A DNA stretch of 64,000 nucleotides from Embleya scabrispora (lineage in GTDB: Bacteria; Actinomycetota; Actinomycetes; Streptomycetales; Streptomycetaceae): NCBI RefSeq assembly GCF_002024165.1, contig NZ_MWQN01000004.1, positions 558,001 to 622,000 on the forward strand, read 5' to 3'. Below the pieces are notes generated by a model that saw only the letters and a program-made list of their open reading frames with translations, was not told the DNA's origin and ran no database searches. The position numbers and the translations under genes were made by a program. Positions within the stretch are counted from its first letter, which is position 1, and the number at the start of each line of letters is the position of its first letter. Of this stretch, positions 1 through 8,465 are shown piece after piece.

Positions 1-552
1 GATGGTCCCGGCGTGTGCCTGGTCGCGCCACACCTCGGCGCAGCGCACGGCGAGGTCGAAGCCGGGCATCACGTACGGGACGATCGCGACGTCGTCGCCG
101 AACACGTCCCGGATGACCGCCTCGCCGTCGGCGAGGTTGGTCAGGGTCAGGATCGCGTCGGCGTGGCTGTGCTGTACCGCGCGGTGCGGCAACATCGCGT
201 GCAGCAGCGCCTCGACGGAGGGGTCGGGGGCGGCGGCGTCGAGCAGCGCGCAGCGCAGTTCGTTGACCATCTGGGCATCGCTGAGCGCGGTGACGGTGAG
301 CAGTTCGCGCAGTCGGGCCAGGCGCAGCGGGGCGAATCCCTCGGGGCCGATCGAGGCCAGGTCGTGGCCGCTGCCCTTGACGTAGAGCACCTCGACCGGC
401 GCGCCGGTGACATCGGCGATCTCGGCCTTGACGGAGGTGTTGCCGCCGCCGTGCAGCACGAGTGTGGGTTCGCCGCCGATCAGCCGTGAACCGTAGGCGC
501 ACTGCCCCAGGGGACCGTCGCCGGCGTCCGCGTCGGACCATCGATTGCGCAT
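1..552 (-). CDS. Class II aldolase/adducin-family protein (RhaD-like), partial
   Basis: This gene reads off the left edge of the window; 184 codons of its 5' part are visible from an ATG at 552. The visible part has the aldolase class II signature LHGGGNTSVK near residue 30, then LYVKGSGHDL, and a metal-type histidine pair in VQHSHADA. This arrangement is typical of the RhaD-like aldolase half of two-domain aldolase/short-chain dehydrogenases that cleave sugar phosphates. Whether a dehydrogenase half follows cannot be seen. A purine-rich GAGGACGAGG stretch lies a little upstream of the start. It runs in the same direction as the alcohol dehydrogenase at 722-1744, 169 bp upstream of it in transcription order, but operon membership is uncertain. 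Family call is secure; substrate is unknown. Confidence 0.8.
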   Translation of the reverse strand, partial: MRNRWSDADAGDGPLGQCAYGSRLIGGEPTLVLHGGGNTSVKAEIADVTGAPVEVLYVKGSGHDLASIGPEGFAPLRLARLRELLTVTALSDAQMVNELRCALLDAAAPDPSVEALLHAMLPHRAVQHSHADAILTLTNLADGEAVIRDVFGDDVAIVPYVMPGFDLAVRCAEVWRDQAHAGTI

Positions 553-721
553 GGGTGCACCGTCCTCGTCCTCTTATTCATCAGACCAACCGAGCCAATT
601 TGTCTGACAACCTAGGAGCTGCCGTGCCCGCGGTCAATACGCGGGTCGGGCGTCCGGTCCGCGCGGCGCCGGGACGGCCGGGCAACCACCGCCCGCCCGA
701 CGGCCGGCTCGGTCGGGGTGG

Positions 722-1744
722 TCAGACGCGGAGCAGGGCCTTGATGGCGCGGCGTTCGTCCATGGCGCGGTATGCCTCGGCGGCCCGGTCGAGGGGCAGC
801 GTGAGGTCGAAGACCTTGCCGGGGTCGATGCGGCCGTTCCAGATCAGGTCGATCAGCTCCGGCAGGTATTGCCGTACCGGGGCCGGACCGCCGTGCAGGT
901 GCACGTGGGAGAAGAACAGGTGCCGACCGTCGAGGGACACGTCGTGGGAGACCCCGACGCAGCCGATGTGTCCTCCCGGCCGCGTCGCGCCGATGGCCTG
1001 CATCATCGACTCCTGGGTACCGACCGCCTCGATCACGGAGTGCGCGCCGAGGCCGTCGGTCGACTCCCGGATGCGCGCGACGCCCTCGTCGCCGCGTTCG
1101 GTGACGATGTCGGTCGCCCCGTACTCGATGGCGAGCTTCTGTCGGGACTCGTGGCGGCTCATCGCGATGATCCGCTCGGCGCCGAGTTGCTTCGCGGCGA
1201 GCACCGCCATCAACCCGACCGCGCCGTCGCCGACCACCGCGACCGTCCGGCCCGGCCCGGCCTGCGCGGCGACCGCGCCGAACCAGCCGGTGCCGAGCAC
1301 GTCGGACGCCGCCAGCAGGCTCGGAACCAGCGTGTCGTCGGGCATGCCGGGGGTGGCCACCAAAGTGCCGTCCGCCAGCGGCACGCGCAGCCGCTCCGCC
1401 TGGGAGCCGAGCGCGCCGAGCGATTCGCGGTGGACGCACGAGGACTGGTAGCCCGCGCGGCAGATCTCGCAGGTGTTGTCCGAGGCGAAGAACGACCCCA
1501 CCACGAACTGCCCCGGCCGAACCGAGGTGACCGCGCCGCCGACCTCCTCGACGACGCCGGCGTACTCGTGCCCCATCGGGGCCGGGCCGTCGACGGTCTC
1601 GAGTCCGCGATACGGCCACAGGTCCGACCCGCATACGCACGTAGCCGCCAGTCGGATCACCGCATCGGTCGGGCGGACGATCGCCGGCTCCTCGCGCTCT
1701 TCGACCCGGACGTCGCCGGGGGCATGCATCACGACACCACGCAT
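722..1744 (-). CDS. Zinc-dependent alcohol dehydrogenase (medium-chain)
   Basis: A 340-residue medium-chain dehydrogenase/reductase that should oxidise or reduce an alcohol/aldehyde with NAD(P). Catalytic zinc ligands are visible as CVCGSD (about residue 38) and GHE (about 59). The structural-zinc loop is reduced to CEICRAGYQSSC. The Rossmann fold shows as VAVVGDGAVGL near 170. The ATG start has AAGGAG eight bases upstream. The gene is divergent from an MmyB-like regulator at 2025, an arrangement common for these regulators, which often sit next to the oxidoreductase they control. That regulatory link is inference. The substrate cannot be told from sequence. No unusual residues or truncation are seen; length fits the family. 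Confidence 0.9.
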   Translation of the reverse strand: MRGVVMHAPGDVRVEEREEPAIVRPTDAVIRLAATCVCGSDLWPYRGLETVDGPAPMGHEYAGVVEEVGGAVTSVRPGQFVVGSFFASDNTCEICRAGYQSSCVHRESLGALGSQAERLRVPLADGTLVATPGMPDDTLVPSLLAASDVLGTGWFGAVAAQAGPGRTVAVVGDGAVGLMAVLAAKQLGAERIIAMSRHESRQKLAIEYGATDIVTERGDEGVARIRESTDGLGAHSVIEAVGTQESMMQAIGATRPGGHIGCVGVSHDVSLDGRHLFFSHVHLHGGPAPVRQYLPELIDLIWNGRIDPGKVFDLTLPLDRAAEAYRAMDERRAIKALLRV

Positions 1745-1974
1745 GGGGAGTACTCCTTGGCTCGCTGGTCACATACCGGCGGATCGGATACCGACCCGCC
1801 GGCCATTGAAGGACGGCCCGGGGGAACGGACCCGCCGCGCACGCGGTGTCGTTCCGGTATCACCCGCATGCGCGCCGGCGGCGCCCGCCCGACCGCTTTC
1901 ACGGCGCGGCCCGGCGGCGCCACGTCCTCGAGACAACCCGATTCCGCGCGCCGCAGGGAGTCACCGGTGTGGGG

Positions 1975-1989
1975 TGTACCGGCAGTACA
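1975..1989. promoter_or_regulatory. Inverted repeat TGTAC-N5-GTACA upstream of MmyB-like regulator
   Basis: Five-base arms TGTAC and GTACA are separated by five bases, about 36 bp before the GTG of the regulator and in the region shared with the divergent alcohol dehydrogenase. Position and symmetry fit an autoregulatory operator, but the arms are short and chance occurrence cannot be excluded. Confidence 0.35.
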
Positions 1990-2024
1990 TCCCTCGCCGC
2001 GCGGTGAGGACGTACGGTCGAGAG

Positions 2025-2945
2025 GTGGACAACCATGACGAAGTCCGCGAGTTTTTGACCTCGCGGCGCGGCAGGATCACCCCGGAACAGGCCGGACTTC
2101 CCTCCGGCGGCCGACGCCGGGTGTCGGGCCTGCGCCGAAGCGAGGTCGCCGCCCTCGCGGACGTCAGCGTCGAGTACTACGCCAAGCTGGAGCGCGGCAA
2201 CCTCGCCGGCGTCTCACCCGCCGTCCTCGAGGCCGTCGCACGAGCGCTCCGACTGGACGACGCGGAACGTGCGCACCTGCTCAACCTGGCCCACACCGCC
2301 ACCGGCGCCGACGCCCTCGGCCGGCCCCGGCGCCGCGCGACCCGGTCGTGGCGGCCGCACCCGAGCCTGCGGTGGACCCTGGACGCCGTCACCGGAGGCC
2401 TCGCGTTCGTCCGCAACGGCCGCATGGACCTGCTCGCCGCGAACGCGCTCGGCCGCGCCTTCTACGCCGACATCTACGCCGGCGGCGGACACCCGCCCAA
2501 CCTCGCCCGCTTCATCTTCCTCGACCCCGCCGGGCGCCGCTTCTTTCCCGACTGGGATCTCGTGGCCGACACCACCGTCGCCATCCTGCGCACCGAGGCC
2601 GGCCGTGACCCGCACGACCGGAGCCTGCACGACCTGGTCGGCGAACTGTCCACCCGCAGCGACGACTTCCGCACCCGCTGGGGTTCCCACAACGTCCGCC
2701 GGCACGGCACCGGCGAAAAACGTTTCCACCACCGCGTCGTCGGCGACGTCACCCTCGCCTACCAGAGCCTCGACATGGCCGCCGAGCCCGGTCTCACCCT
2801 CACCATCTACACCGCCGAACCGGGCTCCCCCGCCGACGAAGGCCTTCGCCTCCTCGCCTCCTGGACCACCGACAGCACCCCTTGCGGACCCGGCGCCGAC
2901 ACACCACCGACCACCCCACACACCGGCGCCCGACCACAACCCTGA
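2025..2945 (+). CDS. XRE-family transcriptional regulator, MmyB-like
   Basis: A 306-residue DNA-binding regulator from a GTG at 2025. The N-terminal helix-turn-helix lies at about residues 15-75, with the typical GLRRSEVAALADVSVEYYAKLERG stretch split across recognition helices. The C-terminal two thirds is the MmyB-like ligand-binding domain, a PAS-like fold with FVRNGRMDLLAAN and GSHNVRRH motifs. Family members bind DNA as repressors and may sense fatty-acid-like ligands. An in-frame frame extends further upstream, but the GTG matches the usual N-terminus of the family. The last 25 or so residues are proline/threonine-rich and probably disordered. The gene is divergent from the alcohol dehydrogenase at 722-1744, the most likely target. 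Confidence 0.88.
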   Translation: MDNHDEVREFLTSRRGRITPEQAGLPSGGRRRVSGLRRSEVAALADVSVEYYAKLERGNLAGVSPAVLEAVARALRLDDAERAHLLNLAHTATGADALGRPRRRATRSWRPHPSLRWTLDAVTGGLAFVRNGRMDLLAANALGRAFYADIYAGGGHPPNLARFIFLDPAGRRFFPDWDLVADTTVAILRTEAGRDPHDRSLHDLVGELSTRSDDFRTRWGSHNVRRHGTGEKRFHHRVVGDVTLAYQSLDMAAEPGLTLTIYTAEPGSPADEGLRLLASWTTDSTPCGPGADTPPTTPHTGARPQP

Positions 2946-3012
2946 GCCCCGCCTGCGGACTTGGTACGGCACGCTGTCGGACAGCGACCGCCGTCCCCGC
3001 TTCGATGGCGAT

Positions 3013-3567
3013 TCAGTCGAGGTCCGGCATGAGGGGCGGGCCGTCCTCCTCGACGGCGAGGGCCACGACGCGCAGGAGGGCGGCCAGGTCGCCCAACTGC
3101 TTCCCGGTCAGGGGCGCCAGCAGGCCGGCCTCGGCCTGCCGCTGGTCGTCGATCACCGCCGCCCACGTCTCGGCGCCCCGTGGGGTCAGGCCGACGAGAA
3201 GACTGCGGCGATCCTCGGCCGCGTGCTCCCGCGTGATCAGGCCCGCCGCCTGCAGGCGGTCGAGGCGGCTGGTCAGGGTCGCCGGATGCACGCCGAGCCC
3301 TCGGGCCAGGCGGGTGGGCGCCATACGGTACGGCCCGCCCGCCGAACGCAGGCGCCACAGGATCTCGTACTCCCACAACTTCAGGCCGTGCCGCGCCAGG
3401 GCGGCCTCCTTCTCCCGCTGCAGGTGTCGCACGAGCATCTGCATGCGGGTGACGGCGCCCTCCAATTCCCGTTCCAGGCCCGGGACTTCACGCTCCCATC
3501 GGAGGATGTGCCGGTCGATCGAGTCTGGTTTCCGCGCCGATTCCGCCGCCGCATGCCGTGCTGTCAC
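3013..3567 (-). CDS. MarR-family transcriptional regulator
   Basis: A 184-residue winged-helix regulator with a GTG start. The central HTH reads MAPTRLARGLGVHPATLTSRLDRLQAAGLI, followed by the wing residues EHAAEDRRSLLVGLTPRG, both typical of MarR. Dimerisation helices flank this core. The extra 30-residue N-terminal segment is longer than in minimal MarR proteins. It is divergent from the esterase at 3634, and a good inverted repeat at 3592-3618 lies between them. By family analogy it probably represses itself and the esterase until a small phenolic-type ligand binds. The regulatory target is inference from position; family membership is clear. Confidence 0.9.
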   Translation of the reverse strand: MTARHAAAESARKPDSIDRHILRWEREVPGLERELEGAVTRMQMLVRHLQREKEAALARHGLKLWEYEILWRLRSAGGPYRMAPTRLARGLGVHPATLTSRLDRLQAAGLITREHAAEDRRSLLVGLTPRGAETWAAVIDDQRQAEAGLLAPLTGKQLGDLAALLRVVALAVEEDGPPLMPDLD

Positions 3568-3591
3568 GGGGCCACCCTACCCTCCAGAAAT

Positions 3592-3618
3592 TATGACTTC
3601 AGATATTTTGAAATCGTA
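3592..3618. promoter_or_regulatory. MarR-type operator between regulator and esterase
   Basis: TATGACTTCA and TGAAATCGTA are imperfect inverted repeats (8 of 10 bases pair) around a 7-base AT-rich spacer GATATTT. The site is AT-rich in an otherwise GC-rich region and sits 15 bp before the esterase ATG and 24 bp from the MarR GTG. It is the only symmetric element in this 66-bp intergenic stretch, so it could repress both genes at once. Confidence 0.6.
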
Positions 3619-3633
3619 GTACTGTCCGAACCC

Positions 3634-4680
3634 ATGTCCACCTTCACCCTCGCCGGCCGCATCGACGAACACGTCGTCGACAGTGTGCTGCTGCGCGGCA
3701 ACCCCCTCGGCGACCCGACCCGACGCCCGCTGTGGGTCTACACCCCACCCGACTACGACGACGCGCCCCAACGCCGCTACCCCGTCACATATCTCCTCCT
3801 CGGCTACGCGGGGACACTCCCGGTCTGGGGCAACCGCACGGCGTTTCGCAAGCCGGTCCCCGAGCTGATCGACGAGATCTTCGCGCTCGGCGAGGCACCC
3901 GGGATGGTGCTGGTCTTCGTGGACGCCTGGACCACGTACGGCGGCAGCCAGTTCATCGACTCGCCCGGCACCGGTCGCTACCACTCCTACCTGTGCGAGG
4001 AGATCGTGCCGTACGTCGACGCCCGCTACCGCACGCTGCCCGAGCGCGACCACCGGGCCATCGCGGGCAAGTCCAGCGGCGGACTCGGCGCCGCGATCAC
4101 CTCGATGCTCCGCCCGGACCTGTTCGGCGCCTTCGCCACCCACTCCGGCGACTCGCTGTCCGAGGCCCAATACCACCCACACTTCCTCACCGCGGCCCGC
4201 CAGCTCAGGCCCTACGGGGGCGACATCCTCCGCTGGTGGGACGACTTCCGCTCACGCGTCGCCTTCACCAGGGAAGAAGACCTGAACCTCCTGGAGATCC
4301 TCGGCGTCTCCGCCTGCTTCTCCCCCGGCCCCGACGGCTCCCCCACCCTGCCGTTCGACCCCCGCACCGGGGCTCTGCGCGAGAGTGAGTGGCAACGCTG
4401 GCTGGCCTGGGACCCGGTACGCATGGCCCCCGCGCACGCCGGCGCCCTCCGCGCACAGCGCGGCATCCGGATCGACGCCGGCACCCGCGACGAATGGTTC
4501 CTCGACCTCGGCGCACTGGCCTTCCGCGACGCCCTCACCGACATCCAAGTCCCGGACGAGATCGTGCACTTCGAGCTGTTCGAAGGCGGCCACCACGCCG
4601 TCGAACACCGCATGCCGCCCGCCCTGGCCTGGCTGGCACACCGCATCACCGACCGCCCGTCCGCGGCCACCTCGTCGTAG
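3634..4680 (+). CDS. Alpha/beta-hydrolase, esterase D-like
   Basis: A 348-residue hydrolase starting at ATG 3634. The predicted nucleophile elbow is GKSSGG at about residue 149-154, preceded by a PYVDARYRTLPERDHRAIAG segment typical of the esterase D / Fes-like family. The catalytic histidine is probably in EGGHHAVEHR near residue 325, and an acid in DEWFLDL. No signal peptide is visible, so it is probably cytoplasmic. Family members hydrolyse carboxylic or siderophore esters; the actual substrate is unknown. It is divergent from a MarR regulator with a shared operator at 3592-3618, so induction by its substrate or a related aromatic compound is plausible. Confidence 0.87.
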   Translation: MSTFTLAGRIDEHVVDSVLLRGNPLGDPTRRPLWVYTPPDYDDAPQRRYPVTYLLLGYAGTLPVWGNRTAFRKPVPELIDEIFALGEAPGMVLVFVDAWTTYGGSQFIDSPGTGRYHSYLCEEIVPYVDARYRTLPERDHRAIAGKSSGGLGAAITSMLRPDLFGAFATHSGDSLSEAQYHPHFLTAARQLRPYGGDILRWWDDFRSRVAFTREEDLNLLEILGVSACFSPGPDGSPTLPFDPRTGALRESEWQRWLAWDPVRMAPAHAGALRAQRGIRIDAGTRDEWFLDLGALAFRDALTDIQVPDEIVHFELFEGGHHAVEHRMPPALAWLAHRITDRPSAATSS

Positions 4681-5359
4681 CCGCGCCGCGCACGGATTGC
4701 CGTTCTCCTGTAGGCCCGAACAGGGCCGCCTGTCGCGGGTGTTGGCCGCCGGAGCCGCGCACCGCATCGGCGAGACCGGGACCGGATACGGCGTCGGCCC
4801 GGCCTGGTCGGCCTCCGGCGCGCCTCCCGGAACCAGGCTCGTCAGCGTCGAGCGCGCCCCGGGCAGTGCGCACGTCGCGGCGGAGCCACGCACCGCGCCT
4901 CGCGGCAGAACTCGACGTCATCGTCGGAACCCGGCTCCCACCCCGCTGACACCACCGCGCCGCGCCTTCCGGCCGCACGGCGCGGGGAGAGACGTCGATA
5001 TCGCCGAATTTCACTCCGCAGGAGCAACTACCGCCGCGCGCAGCCGCCCGGACCGGGCCCGGGGGGCGGAGGTCGGGGGTCGGCGTGAAGCTCCCATTCC
5101 CGCCGACCGCCGACGCTTCCTCCGCACACGCGCTCCGATCGCCGGACCGGGGATGGACCGATACCGGATCGCGCGGCCACCGGCCACCTGCGCGGCCGGC
5201 ACACTCATACGCCTACCCCCGTCACCCGGGGCGATATTCCGCCCGGGTCCGCCTCGCATACGCTCCGAGGCCGCCGAAGGCACCGAGCCCGCGCCCCGGA
5301 TTTGGTGCGTCCGCCGGTGCCCCGGGCCCGCGGTCGGAGCCTGGGGGCACACTGGGGGA
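4681..5359. other. 679-bp stretch without a supported gene
   Basis: Several open frames cross this region because of the high GC content, but none has a recognisable domain, a convincing ribosome-binding site or normal codon bias; they are rich in arginine, proline and glycine. No repeats or strong hairpins were noticed. It may hold the promoter of the small gene at 5360. Confidence 0.5.
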
Positions 5360-5683
5360 ATGGACGTTCTCGCGGTCCACGGCTACCTCGACATGCCGGG
5401 TCGGGGCCACGTCGACGTGGACGTTTGTCTGCACGACTGGCCCGCGGCCGACACCGACTACCCGTTCACCTGGAACGCGGTGCTCACCGGCTCCCCGAGA
5501 CTCGTCGTCGGCACCGAGGGTGAACTGCACATCGACACCGAGAACACCGACCACGGCCACCCCTGCGTCGTCATCGCGAGCACCGACCGCCACACCCAGG
5601 TCCGCGGACACGAGAACCAGGCGCGCGCCCTCGCCCCGGAACGCGAGAGCCCGCCGACACCGCCGCATACCGCGTTCGAGTGA
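5360..5683 (+). CDS. Hypothetical protein, 107 aa
   Basis: A small acidic protein starting at ATG 5360 with CTGGGGGA just upstream. The first 85 residues look like a compact beta-rich domain (VDVDVCLHDWPAAD, GELHIDTENTD), and the last 20 are polar and proline-rich. Codon use is typical of the organism, which supports it as a real gene. No family was recognised. It has no signal peptide or membrane segment. It is convergent with the ATP-grasp operon, with two hairpins between them. No function is proposed. Confidence 0.6.
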   Translation: MDVLAVHGYLDMPGRGHVDVDVCLHDWPAADTDYPFTWNAVLTGSPRLVVGTEGELHIDTENTDHGHPCVVIASTDRHTQVRGHENQARALAPERESPPTPPHTAFE

Positions 5684-5826
5684 ACCGCCCCCACACCCGC
5701 TCCCCCCGAGCATCCGTGTCGTTGGGCCGTGTAGAGGCGCCCACGGGCATCCTCGGCCTCGCGGCCGGGACCCGGGTCCTCGCGCCTGCATCCCGCGAGG
5801 ACCCGGCCGGGCCACCACGCGAGGGC

Positions 5827-5867
5827 CCCCGCCGGGCCCGTCGTACCCACGAGCGGGCCCGGCGGGG
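5827..5867. terminator. GC-rich hairpin, possible bidirectional terminator
   Basis: A perfect 14-bp stem (CCCCGCCGGGCCCG and its complement) closes a 13-base loop. It lies between convergent genes ending at 5683 and 5921. There is no T-run, which is common for actinomycete terminators. Confidence 0.5.
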
Positions 5868-5876
5868 TGTCGGGCT

Positions 5877-5909
5877 TCGGCTCGCTCGCTCCGGGGACGA
5901 GCGAGCCGA
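5877..5909. terminator. Second hairpin in tandem, possible terminator
   Basis: A perfect 12-bp stem TCGGCTCGCTCG / CGAGCGAGCCGA with a 9-base loop lies 10 bp from the preceding hairpin and 12 bp past the end of the ATP-grasp gene. The two together probably insulate the convergent transcription units. Confidence 0.5.
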
Positions 5910-5920
5910 GGCACGGCCGG

Positions 5921-7195
5921 TCACGCCGGGTGCCCGCCGAAGGCCGCGGCCAGCCGGATCTCCAACGCGTCGACTCCGCCGTGGTCGGGCGCAAGGGCGA
6001 CGTAGCGCCATTCGCCGTCGTCCGTCGGACGGTCCACGTAGAGGATCACCCCCCGGTCCGTGCCCGGTCGCACGTCCAGGCCCGCTGCGATCAGGCGTTC
6101 CACCGCCGCGTCGAACGGCATCGCGGCCTCGGCCCGCATCGTTCCCATCGCCCAGACCGGGGCCGCGCGGTCCGTGCCGGCGAGCCGGGTCACCAGGGCG
6201 TGGACGGTGCTGGTCGCGGTACGGCGGACATTGCATTCCAGGGCGTACAGGGTGCCGTCCGCGGCGCAGACGGCGTCCAGGCTGTACGGGCCCCGGTATC
6301 CCTCGGCCGCCAGGTGGCGGCCGAGGGCGAGCGTCCAGTCGGCGAGTTCGGCCCGCGCTCCGCCCGGGAGGTCGCACGGCGGGCAGAGGTACCCGGCGAA
6401 AGAGCCGCCCGACATCCGCATCTCGCCGTCGTACAGCACCCTCGCGCGGCCCGGAGCGGCGTGGCCCTGGGCACTGACCGCTCGCGTGTGCTCCACGTAC
6501 CGCTCCACGACCCATCGCTCACCGGTGCCGGCCGGCAACGGGGGGCGGGGGTCACCGCGCGTGACGAACCGCATGCCGTGCCCGCCGGCGGAGCGGTCGG
6601 GTTTGACGACCACGCGCTTCGTCCCCGTGAGCAGTTCGGCGGTCACCCGATCGAGGTCGGCGCTCGTGCACTCGCGCCCTTCCGGCAGGCGCATGCCCAG
6701 TCGTCCGGCGAGGGTGCGAAAGCCGGTCTTGGTATTCAGGTCCGCCACGAGGCGGACCACGTCCGGCCGCGGCCCACCCGCCTCGTACGGGGCGACCCCG
6801 ATGCCCAGGTCGGCGGCGAGGCGCACGGCGGCCTCGTCCAGCGCGATCGGGAGCAGGCGCGCTTCCGGGCGCTCGCGGACCAGCGTGCGCAGCGGCTCCA
6901 GCAGACCGTGCGCGGTGACGGCCTGGGCCATCGGCAGGTGCGGGGTGTCCGGCACCGTCAGCACGGTGAGGGATGCCTCGGGGATGCCCAGGCGCAGGCA
7001 GGTGTACCGGCGGAAGGTGTCGGACACCGGCACGGGCGTGATCAGGACGTCGTCCGGTCGCATCAGCCACAGCTTGCGGGGCGCCTGCTCCGACCAGCGC
7101 CGCAGGGTGGTCTCCTCGGCCAGGTCGGCGGCAAGCGGCGAGACGAAGTTGGCGAGGAGGACCAGTGCGCCCGGATCCGCGTGTTCGGTGATCAC
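5921..7195 (-). CDS. ATP-grasp peptide ligase, PGM1-like, with pre-ATP-grasp domain
   Basis: A 424-residue ATP-grasp enzyme. An N-terminal pre-ATP-grasp domain (about 1-125) begins with LVLLANFVSPLA. The ATP-grasp core shows the nucleotide-binding lysine in RVVVKPDRSAGGHGMRF (about 200) and the metal-binding end YALECNVRRTATST (about 320). PGM1 in pheganomycin biosynthesis, the characterised relative, joins an unusual guanidino amino acid to peptides. Here the acceptor and donor are unknown. The start ATG overlaps the stop of the preceding redox-enzyme gene by four bases, implying translational coupling. It is the last gene of a four-gene operon with a methyltransferase, a CDGSH protein and a haem-oxygenase-fold enzyme. 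Peptide or amide bond formation in a small-molecule pathway is the best inference. Confidence 0.82.
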   Translation of the reverse strand: MITEHADPGALVLLANFVSPLAADLAEETTLRRWSEQAPRKLWLMRPDDVLITPVPVSDTFRRYTCLRLGIPEASLTVLTVPDTPHLPMAQAVTAHGLLEPLRTLVRERPEARLLPIALDEAAVRLAADLGIGVAPYEAGGPRPDVVRLVADLNTKTGFRTLAGRLGMRLPEGRECTSADLDRVTAELLTGTKRVVVKPDRSAGGHGMRFVTRGDPRPPLPAGTGERWVVERYVEHTRAVSAQGHAAPGRARVLYDGEMRMSGGSFAGYLCPPCDLPGGARAELADWTLALGRHLAAEGYRGPYSLDAVCAADGTLYALECNVRRTATSTVHALVTRLAGTDRAAPVWAMGTMRAEAAMPFDAAVERLIAAGLDVRPGTDRGVILYVDRPTDDGEWRYVALAPDHGGVDALEIRLAAAFGGHPA

Positions 7196-8226
7196 GATGC
7201 GCCCGTCGCGGCCCGGTGTACCGCCTCCGGTGCGAGCCGCTCCGGGGGGCGCAGGGAGCTGCGGCCCTCGTTCCAGGCGGTGAGCAGGTGGGCGGCGAGC
7301 CGGTCCTCCACGACGCCGCCGGCCCGGATCCCGAAGGCCACGTCGTTCTCGAGTTCGGGTTCACGCTCCAGCAGCGCCGCCACCACCTCGCGGCGCATGA
7401 GTTGTTCGTGGACGGCGTCCGCCTCGACGTGTTCGGTGTAGAACAGGGCGCACGCCGGATCCGCGACGCGCATCCGTTCCAGTGCCGCGGCGAGGCGGGC
7501 CGCACCGGGTGGTGAGCCGATCTCGATGGCGGCGAACTGGCCCACGGCCATGCCCCGGTGCGCCCGATGCAGTCCGAACAGCGACATGAGGTTGACCACG
7601 GCAAGCATCGGCGCGGGCACCCGGTCGAGGTAGAAGCCGTACGCCGGGTCGAGTCCGAGTCCGCGCATGAGGTCGGCGAACAGCCGCGCGTGCATACGTT
7701 CGGCACGCCCGCCGCCGTATTCGTCGAACTCGACGGTGACCACGCCCGCCTTGGCGCGTCCGGTCAGGCGCGGAATGAGCCACGCCTGGGGGTCGGCCTC
7801 CTTCAGGTGGTAGAGCGAGCGGTGCACGACGTATTCGCGGAACTGCTCCACGTCACCGCGCTCCAGGAGGTGGTGGCTGACCCCGGTGCCGTCGAGGGGC
7901 TCGATCAGCAGGGGCGCGAGAGCGTCGTCCACGCCGCCATCGGCATCGACGTTGTCTCGCAGTGCGCACAGGAACGACTCCTCCAGTCGCGCGCGCAGCC
8001 GCAGCAGGTCGGGGTCCCACTCCCAGCGCGGATCCGCTCCCGCGAACGAGCGATAGTGCAGTTCGTAGCAGGCGTACAGGGCAAGCTGGAGGTCCTCGCC
8101 GAAGCCGTCGGCGTCGGCTCCGGCTCCGGCCGGTGTCCGTACGCCCGTCCCGGCCGGTTCGGCCAGAGCCGCGAGCACCGCGCGCGACAGCGGTCCGCGA
8201 GGGGTGGGCAGTGTCGGCGCGGTCAT
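7192..8226 (-). CDS. Iron-containing redox enzyme, haem-oxygenase-like fold
   Basis: A 344-residue helical protein of the Haem_oxygenas_2 / iron-containing redox enzyme family. Candidate iron ligands lie in YELHYRSF, in the EFDEYGGGRAERMH segment, and in YTEHVEADAVHE, spaced as in haem-oxygenase-like di-iron oxidases. Such enzymes perform oxidative reactions on amino-acid or fatty-acid derivatives; the reaction here is unknown. An in-frame upstream extension exists, but the ATG at 8226 has GGGGAGG at a good distance. Its ATG overlaps the CDGSH stop and its stop overlaps the ATP-grasp start, so all three are tightly coupled. An iron-sulfur protein next door could supply electrons; that is inference. 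Confidence 0.82.
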   Translation of the reverse strand: MTAPTLPTPRGPLSRAVLAALAEPAGTGVRTPAGAGADADGFGEDLQLALYACYELHYRSFAGADPRWEWDPDLLRLRARLEESFLCALRDNVDADGGVDDALAPLLIEPLDGTGVSHHLLERGDVEQFREYVVHRSLYHLKEADPQAWLIPRLTGRAKAGVVTVEFDEYGGGRAERMHARLFADLMRGLGLDPAYGFYLDRVPAPMLAVVNLMSLFGLHRAHRGMAVGQFAAIEIGSPPGAARLAAALERMRVADPACALFYTEHVEADAVHEQLMRREVVAALLEREPELENDVAFGIRAGGVVEDRLAAHLLTAWNEGRSSLRPPERLAPEAVHRAATGAS

Positions 8227-8465
8227 CCGTCCTCCCCGGTCGGCGGCGGGTCGGATGGTGGCCTGGGTGGGAGCCGATGGGCCCGGTGGCTGGTGTCGCA
8301 CCACGGCGGGCGACGGGTTCGGCGGCACGTGCACAGGGCCACCACGCGTCGATCGGAGAAGGCCGTGCTCCCGTCGGAAAGCTCCACCTCCACGGGCCCC
8401 TCGACCATCATCGGCCCGCCGTCGACGACCGTGATCCTGCGGGTGTCACTGGGGGAAGTCGCCAC
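8223..8465 (-). CDS. CDGSH-type [2Fe-2S] protein
   Basis: An 80-residue protein with the mitoNEET-type cluster motif CTCRRTRRPPWCDTSH, giving ligands Cys45, Cys47, Cys56 and His60 (the 3Cys-1His pattern of the family, here with CDTSH in place of CDGSH). It has no signal peptide or membrane helix. The C-terminal 20 residues are proline-rich. The start is taken as GTG 8465, which follows GGAG; an internal ATG pair at about codon 19 is an alternative. It overlaps the methyltransferase by 20 bp and the redox-enzyme start by four bases. It probably carries electrons or a cluster for the neighbouring iron enzyme, which is inference from the operon. Confidence 0.85.
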   Translation of the reverse strand: MATSPSDTRRITVVDGGPMMVEGPVEVELSDGSTAFSDRRVVALCTCRRTRRPPWCDTSHRAHRLPPRPPSDPPPTGEDG

